This document shows, piece after piece, positions 58,231-64,000 of a stretch of 64,000 nt of DNA. Source of the DNA: Rhinopomastus cyanomelas (Eukaryota > Chordata > Aves > Bucerotiformes > Rhinopomastidae); NCBI GenBank assembly GCA_013400115.1, contig VXBP01009432.1, positions 498,420 through 562,419 of the forward strand. Direction: 5' to 3'. The stretch's first letter is position 1, and the number at the start of each line of letters is the position of its first letter. A model generated the notes under the pieces. The model had not been told where the DNA came from. It was given only the letters and a program-made list of their open reading frames with translations, and did no database searches. The position numbers and the translations under genes are program-made.

Positions 58231-61200
58231 CTTTTGCCTTACAGTAATCACTGATCTTCTTTGGTACAGCACTTTCACTTCAGCTTCCATTGGGATTCAT
58301 TGCACTGAGACGAGCAAGGGCTAAAGCCTGGACTCTGTGTGCTACACTTTAGTTCTCCTGATTCTCACTCTTCAATAATCTCCTGACTGATTCTCCATGC
58401 ACCGAAGAGCTGATTGAAAAGACTAAAAGCCACCAATAAATTATTTACATATAAAATTATTTGTCTATAGAACTTTAGGATTTTAAATAATGTCTTTTTT
58501 CCCCCATGAAATAAAAATAGCACTATCTTTTATCATTGAGGTACCATACAAGACTGATGGATGGGGCACATGCCATTGTCTGACATAAAAAAATCATTCT
58601 TTTTTCAGAATAGAAAACAGGTCTCTGCCTTTTCCAAGCAGTAGTTTATTTTATACAAGACAGAATGACTCCACCTCGCTCCAGTAGGAGAGCAATCCAT
58701 GTTGGCATCACTCACAGGCTGCTGACAGAACTCTGCATGAGAGAGGATACACCAGTCGTGCTCTCAGTATAGTGAGGCTGCAATTTCTTCTCTATTTGTT
58801 TTCATGTGTCTATGAGCTAAGTAAACCAGTGCAACCTCCTGCAGAACCAGTGGCTTTTGTGAAGTGTGTGACTGTTCTGCTATGGATTGGGAAACCTGTG
58901 TTTTCCACACTTTTGCCAGGCAATGGACCTGATGGAGCACTAGTCTTAGTACACCATATGACAGATCAGATCACCAAGTTTATCTCAGTCCTCTGGTTAT
59001 GAAAGTTTTATGAAACTATAACTGATGCCCTGACAAAGCCTAGTAAGTAAAAAGTTTCAAGAATTTTGTTTGGAAGAGAAATATGTCAAATACATTGTTC
59101 AAGCTGCATACAAATGAAGACAACATTGACACTCTTACTGTGAGAAATGGGTCCCAGTAGAATATCCTGTGACAGAAACTCGTGATTGGTACCTTCCTCA
59201 ATGGGTGTACACAGGAGATATATGAGCCAGCTTCAGCTTTGCACACAACTCCTCCAGTCTTTCTTGTATTCCACATCCTTTACAGAACTGAAAGCTCCAT
59301 GTCAAATGAACCTGTTTATCTCTTAGACAACTTATCTTAATGAAGCACAGGGAATTTGAATCTCTTACAGTTAAACCTGAAATCCTCATGGTGATAATGC
59401 ACACAAATACTCTAAAAAAAATATGATCACAAATTGATGATCATGGCTTCAGATTTATGCACTTGGTCATGGATGTTGCATTCAACCAGTCAAAAGCTGA
59501 CTTCTGGGCAAGAAGAATTTCATGGAGTGCATCTTGGAGCCCCTTGGTGTAGTGTGTGTAAAAGAGATAGAGGTTTCCTCTGATGGAGATTCATATTTGT
59601 CCCCAACGTCAGTGTATTCTGGGGCTTCCCTTCTTGAACAACATAGCAGTTGTCAGGTATTGAAGAAGTTGCAATAGCTATGATTGTTCAAATTAGTGCA
59701 AACCAGAAATTTTTGCTTCACTTGTCTTTTTTTCAGTGCTTTAAGAGGATTTTAATTAGGGTTGAAATCCAAATTTCAGTCTCAGAATTAGAAGGAATGC
59801 TTGAAAAATTTCTTGAGGAAAAAAGAATGAGGTTTTGGGAGAGATTTCAACTCAGGCTTCTGAAAAAGACTTCTTGTAAGATTTTGATGCTGAAATATGA
59901 GATGCTGATATATGATATAGCATTTAGACTGCAAAAATCTGAAACCATGACTGGCAGCTTTTAGGCTGATTCAGTACTATTTGTGTCACTGTGTGAGTAT
60001 CAAAAGAGCTCGTTTGAATTGTAGTGGAACAGATATAATCAGTCGTAAGAGAGAAAAAGAGAACAGAGAAGGAGAAAAAGCAGCCCTTCTTTGCAGAAAA
60101 CAGCACACAGTGTGATGGTAGACACCTGTTTCCAACATATTTCATTATGGCACAGTTTGGGACTGTCTGATGTAAACAATTATAGCTTCTAGGGGTCCAG
60201 GGATGCACCCAAGACCGTGGGAAAAGTCAGCCTCTCTTATGTTTTCCACATAGGAGATAGCAAATAGCAATTCACAGCACACAAGCCTGGATACCTGAGA
60301 TTTTTTTATACTAGGCCTGTGCAAGGCAGTCCCTTGGTCCTTCAAGATGCTCTTACTGTACTAGTGGAGCCCCTGAGAAGGACAAAAAATGCTCTCAAAA
60401 GACATCTGATTCTTAGGTGGTTGTATGAGCATCTTTGATAAAGTTGAGTAAGAAAAAACAAAAGTGATGTATAGAATAAAAATGCTGTGGTTCACCTAAG
60501 GTGAATACTGTTTCACTAGAGCAAGGGATGCCCACTCATGAATGACAGCTGTCAGTCTGATCGCTTCTGCACATGCATATAGAGTAATGGCCAGTTCTGC
60601 AACTACACAGTTCTTAAGAGAACAAGGTCAGACGTTAAAAACCACAGCAGCAGTCCACTTTTTTGGACTCTTAATTGTTTAGGGAATACTGTGTCATGTA
60701 GCAAATCTAGATGGGCTATTAAACTCTAATTGCAATGAGATTTGTGAATTTCTGTGGACAAGGTGCAGAAATGAATGTGCATCATTTTACTGCTGCCTAG
60801 GGTTGTGCTGTTCACACCTGTATGGAGGAATTATGTGCTGTATCCCAAACATCCAATGTATTTTACATATGGATAACACCATCTTGACTGGTGATGCTTC
60901 ATTGCTGCTGAATGATTATATCTACCTACCTGGGTAACAAATTCAAAGTACTTGTCAGTCATTTTGTTTAAATGAATAGTTACTTTCAGATATGCTTACC
61001 AATTTAGAAGCTAATATGTGTGTGTTGCTTCAGGAGAGCACTTTTGGCTTGTACTGGGCTCCTGCCAGGAGGATGGCAAGTCCCTTTTGATTTTCCTGGA
61101 ATATGTTACAGGCTATAACAGTGCAGAATCTGCTGCTAAAGCAGTTGAGGAACTTTAAAGATGGGTTGAGGATGTCAAAAAGCATTAGCTGAGGGCAGGA

Positions 61201-62892
61201 ACCACTGGGGCATGTACAACACAACTGTGAGGAATTGAGGAGGATAAACTGAAGTGTAAAAATCTGGGAGAAATAAGAATGGCAGAGACAAAAATATTAA
61301 TAAGATTTTTAAGACTTAGTACATAGTGTGGAAGGGACAGTGTTTAGGGTGGTTTTCTCAGTTGTCTCTGTGAAATTAGCTGTTAAAACACCTACAAGCA
61401 GAAAGTCTAGATATCTTTCTACAAATGTGAGTCAAGCTATGTAGTGTTCAGCATTTTTCTTTGTAGTATCACTTCTGACAATGTCTGGTTATCAAACCTG
61501 CTTTTAAAAGAGGCCAGAATACTTTCTTGTGAGTACTGCTGAATCACAATAGCCTACAGAAAATGGTTTTCATTACACAAAATGATGAACAGTTTTACTC
61601 TCTCTTCCTTCTATGTATTTCAATACATGAAGATTCATTCCAACACATATCCACACAGCTCAACTGAATTTTCTCAACTGAAGAATACCCCATGCAAAAA
61701 GTAATTTAGGATTTTAATAGATGCATTGCTTTATTTAGGCAAAAGCAATCTTGTTATCTGTCGTTTTGCAGCTGATGTGAAAGCTCTGAGTGAAGCACTG
61801 GCATTATCTGTTTGACAATGATTTGATGCAACACCACACATTAGTGTCAAGAAGCAAAACACTAATGATATGGGTCCCTCTATGCTCTGGTGACTTAAAT
61901 AGTGTGTTTCTTTAAAATTCAACAGTGACTCACTGCCTTTTAAATAAATCCCCTCTGAGCTATTTCAATGATGCTACATAGCTCTGCTGCATAGTTCTGT
62001 TGATTTTGAGTGCTTCAGTGTTTTCTTGAATAGCTGTTGAAACAAGCTTTTGAGCTTGAATACTACCTGGAAAAATACTACCTTGTACAAAAAGATTTTT
62101 AAAATAAATGCTTGACTGTTAAATACAATGGTGAGACTGTCTTTGCCTGTGCTCTACAATCAGAATAATTGAAGCTGTAGGTGTTTTTCAGGTCATTCTT
62201 GGAGAAGTTATCAGACATAGGTGAAGTCCTGAGAAGAATTTTAAATTTACTCAGCACATTTCAGTATTCTGTTTTGTTTTCTTTCGCACAACAAAGTAGG
62301 CATTGACTAGAGAGAGTTACCCACGATCCATGGAATTGATTTGGTCTTGGAATCCCAGACTCCTCAGGCATACATTGGCTGAGCACTGATAAGCTTACTG
62401 GAGCCATTACAGTTAACCAGCTGAGGAGTCAGATACCTGCATTGCCAGTGTCTTTGCTGCAGTTTTAGATGTTTGGGAACACAAGTTTCAAACTACATAT
62501 TCCATTTCTAGGCAACTGTGTGACTATTACCAATTAGTGCTGCTCTTTTTCATTCCCACACACTCAAATTGGGCACTCTCCATGCTCTTCAGACAGTAAT
62601 ATTGGAAAAGAAGTCTTTGTCAACGATGATACATTACATTCTGCTAACAACTCTCTGCCATGGGTGTTACCTATACATAACAAAGTGGAAATGGAGTGCT
62701 CAAAAGGAAGAAAATACACCTTAGGATATTTAATAGCAGGGCACACTCCTTACTTTTTGGAACAAAACAAAGTCTTTAGAAAAATATATTTTAAAATGGG
62801 GCTCAACAGATGATAGAGTAATCCTTCCCAATCCCAAGATCTTCATGTCACAAGTAGCTTAATTCTATTGAGTAAAATAATCGTGAGATGGC

Positions 62893-63112
62893 AAATGAGA
62901 AGGAACTTCTTCACAGTAAGGGTGACGGAGCACTGGAACAGGCTGCCCAGGGGGGTTGTGGAGTCTCCTTCTCTGGAGATGTTCAAGACCCGACTGGACA
63001 GGTTCCTGTGTGACTTGGTTTAGGTGATCCTGCTGTTGCAGGCGGATTGGACTAGATGATCTTTCGAGGTCCCTTCCGATCCGTAATGATTCTATGATTC
63101 TATGATTCTATG
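62893..63112 (+). mobile_element. CR1 LINE, young 5'-truncated 3' end
   Basis: Near-consensus sequence from 'aaatgagaaggaacttcttcacagtaagggtgacggagcactggaacaggctgcccagg' to a clean tail of three 'attctatg' units. Still holds several CpGs ('tttcgaggtcccttccgatccg', 'gacccg'), which decay fast, so this is probably the youngest CR1 in the window. It lies antisense in a GRM5 intron. Confidence 0.95.
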
Positions 63113-64000
63113 AAATGAGCCCTCCAGCAAAAGTGAGAGAGAAATGAATAATGATCTCAAAGAGGAAGAATGCCCTCCTATTGAGGACAAATTATGAAGA
63201 ATGCCTCCTTAACTGATGCAGAAGTTGTTATATATAACCTGAACATCTTAGCTCATCCAGACAGAAGCTGTAGAAAAAGGCTTTTCAGGTAGCCATCTAA
63301 GATGAGAAAGGATTTATAGCTTTAAAATATTGCATCCAGTGTGCATTTGGAAAGGAACTGGAAGATATCATCATTAACTGATCAGAGGTATAAAATGTGT
63401 TGTAATAGACTGGCCATTTCTGCGCCGATTCACAGTCACTGAAAAAGAAGCATTAGTAATAATGTGACAGAAACAAATCATCACTTTGGTTCAATCTGTA
63501 CTTCAGATATTACTCTCAAGTCTAAATTATGGTTCACACGAAAAGAGAAGTACAAAATGCCAACCTGAGTTGTGAACAATGACACATCTGGAAATATATT
63601 ATCAATCCTCAAATCCGTGTGTATTGCAGTGAGGAGGAAAATCTAGCTACTTGTCACATCCAGGCTAGACCTATATATCTGAGAAATGACAGGACTGTTT
63701 CTCTGCACTTTGATAGAAGCAGAATCCTTTGTTTATGCCAGTAGTTAAATAACCCAAATCATCCCCACTGTACCCACACCAAAAGAGAAAGGGATCAAAA
63801 GATGAAAATGGACCACTGGCTGGCTGCATTTCTACTTTCTCTGTCTACAGAATAGGACAGTATTTCCACTCCAGAACACTTCTTTCTCTCTAGTGTTCAC
63901 TTACTGGAATTTTTAAACACTGAACATACAAGTTGTCTTCACGATCACTGAATTTAAAAAATTCCTTGGGAAGAAACGAAGAAATATATCACAAGAGAGT

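Larger units (their letters stand above)
52950..64000 (-). other. GRM5: GRM5 intron upstream of the mGluR5b cassette exon
   Basis: From the cassette acceptor to the right edge of the window no further GRM5 exon is recognised; the large exon encoding the seven-transmembrane domain should lie beyond 64000. The stretch is AT-rich, with two CR1 copies (57992-58230 and 62893-63112) and a perfect palindrome at 55329-55350. Open frames, including 104 codons at 59650-59964 plus, carry no recognisable motif. Confidence 0.75.

Noticed and set aside
59650..59964. 104-codon plus-strand frame, Lys/Glu/Leu-rich and helix-like
   Set aside because: Starts with a non-ATG codon, lies in a GRM5 intron on the opposite strand, no splice or promoter support and no recognised family.
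1..64000. CRISPR arrays, operons, prophage or other prokaryotic systems
   Set aside because: The window is vertebrate nuclear DNA with spliced genes and CR1 retroposons; no spaced-repeat array or bacterial gene organisation is present.

Overview
The window reads as avian nuclear DNA. It holds about twenty copies of CR1, the dominant LINE of birds and reptiles, several ending in the CR1-type 8-bp tail (ATTCTATG-like, or the older ATACTGTG-like form). It also holds a nuclear copy of mitochondrial ND4 and exons of two vertebrate genes. Those genes, CTSC and GRM5, are neighbours in the same orientation on human chromosome 11q14. Species cannot be fixed from the sequence. Protein-coding content is very small (three recognised coding exons, about 1.1 kb of 64 kb); the rest is intron, intergenic DNA and decayed repeats.

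Layout. 1-1064 is the start of CTSC intron 1. 1065-1227 (minus) is the first coding exon of CTSC (cathepsin C / dipeptidyl peptidase 1) inside a CpG-rich promoter. 1.4-2.5 kb holds a degenerate short tandem array split by two CR1 copies. 2.5-39.6 kb is intergenic: CR1 fragments, an orphan CpG island at 23.5-23.9 kb, an ND4 NUMT at 24.7-25.0 kb flanked by 62-bp direct repeats, and a probable solo LTR near 36.6-36.9 kb. About 39.6-43.57 kb is the likely GRM5 3' UTR (minus). 43570-44389 is the terminal coding exon of GRM5 (mGluR5 C-terminal tail with Homer and PDZ ligands). 52854-52949 is the 96-nt GRM5 cassette exon that separates the mGluR5b from the mGluR5a form. From 52950 to the end is GRM5 intron; the seven-transmembrane exon lies beyond the right edge.

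The two genes are unrelated in function: CTSC is a lysosomal protease that activates granule serine proteases, and GRM5 is a Gq-coupled glutamate receptor. Their order and strand suggest conserved synteny.

The most interesting new candidate is a possible alternative terminal exon of GRM5 (51187-51370, minus), between the cassette exon and the usual last exon. It has a strong splice acceptor, the correct phase for the GRM5 junction, and an open frame of 60 codons to a stop. If used, it would replace the Homer/PDZ-binding tail. The orphan CpG island and the NUMT with its transition-only flanking repeats are the next most interesting items. All calls are by eye; no alignment or database search was run.
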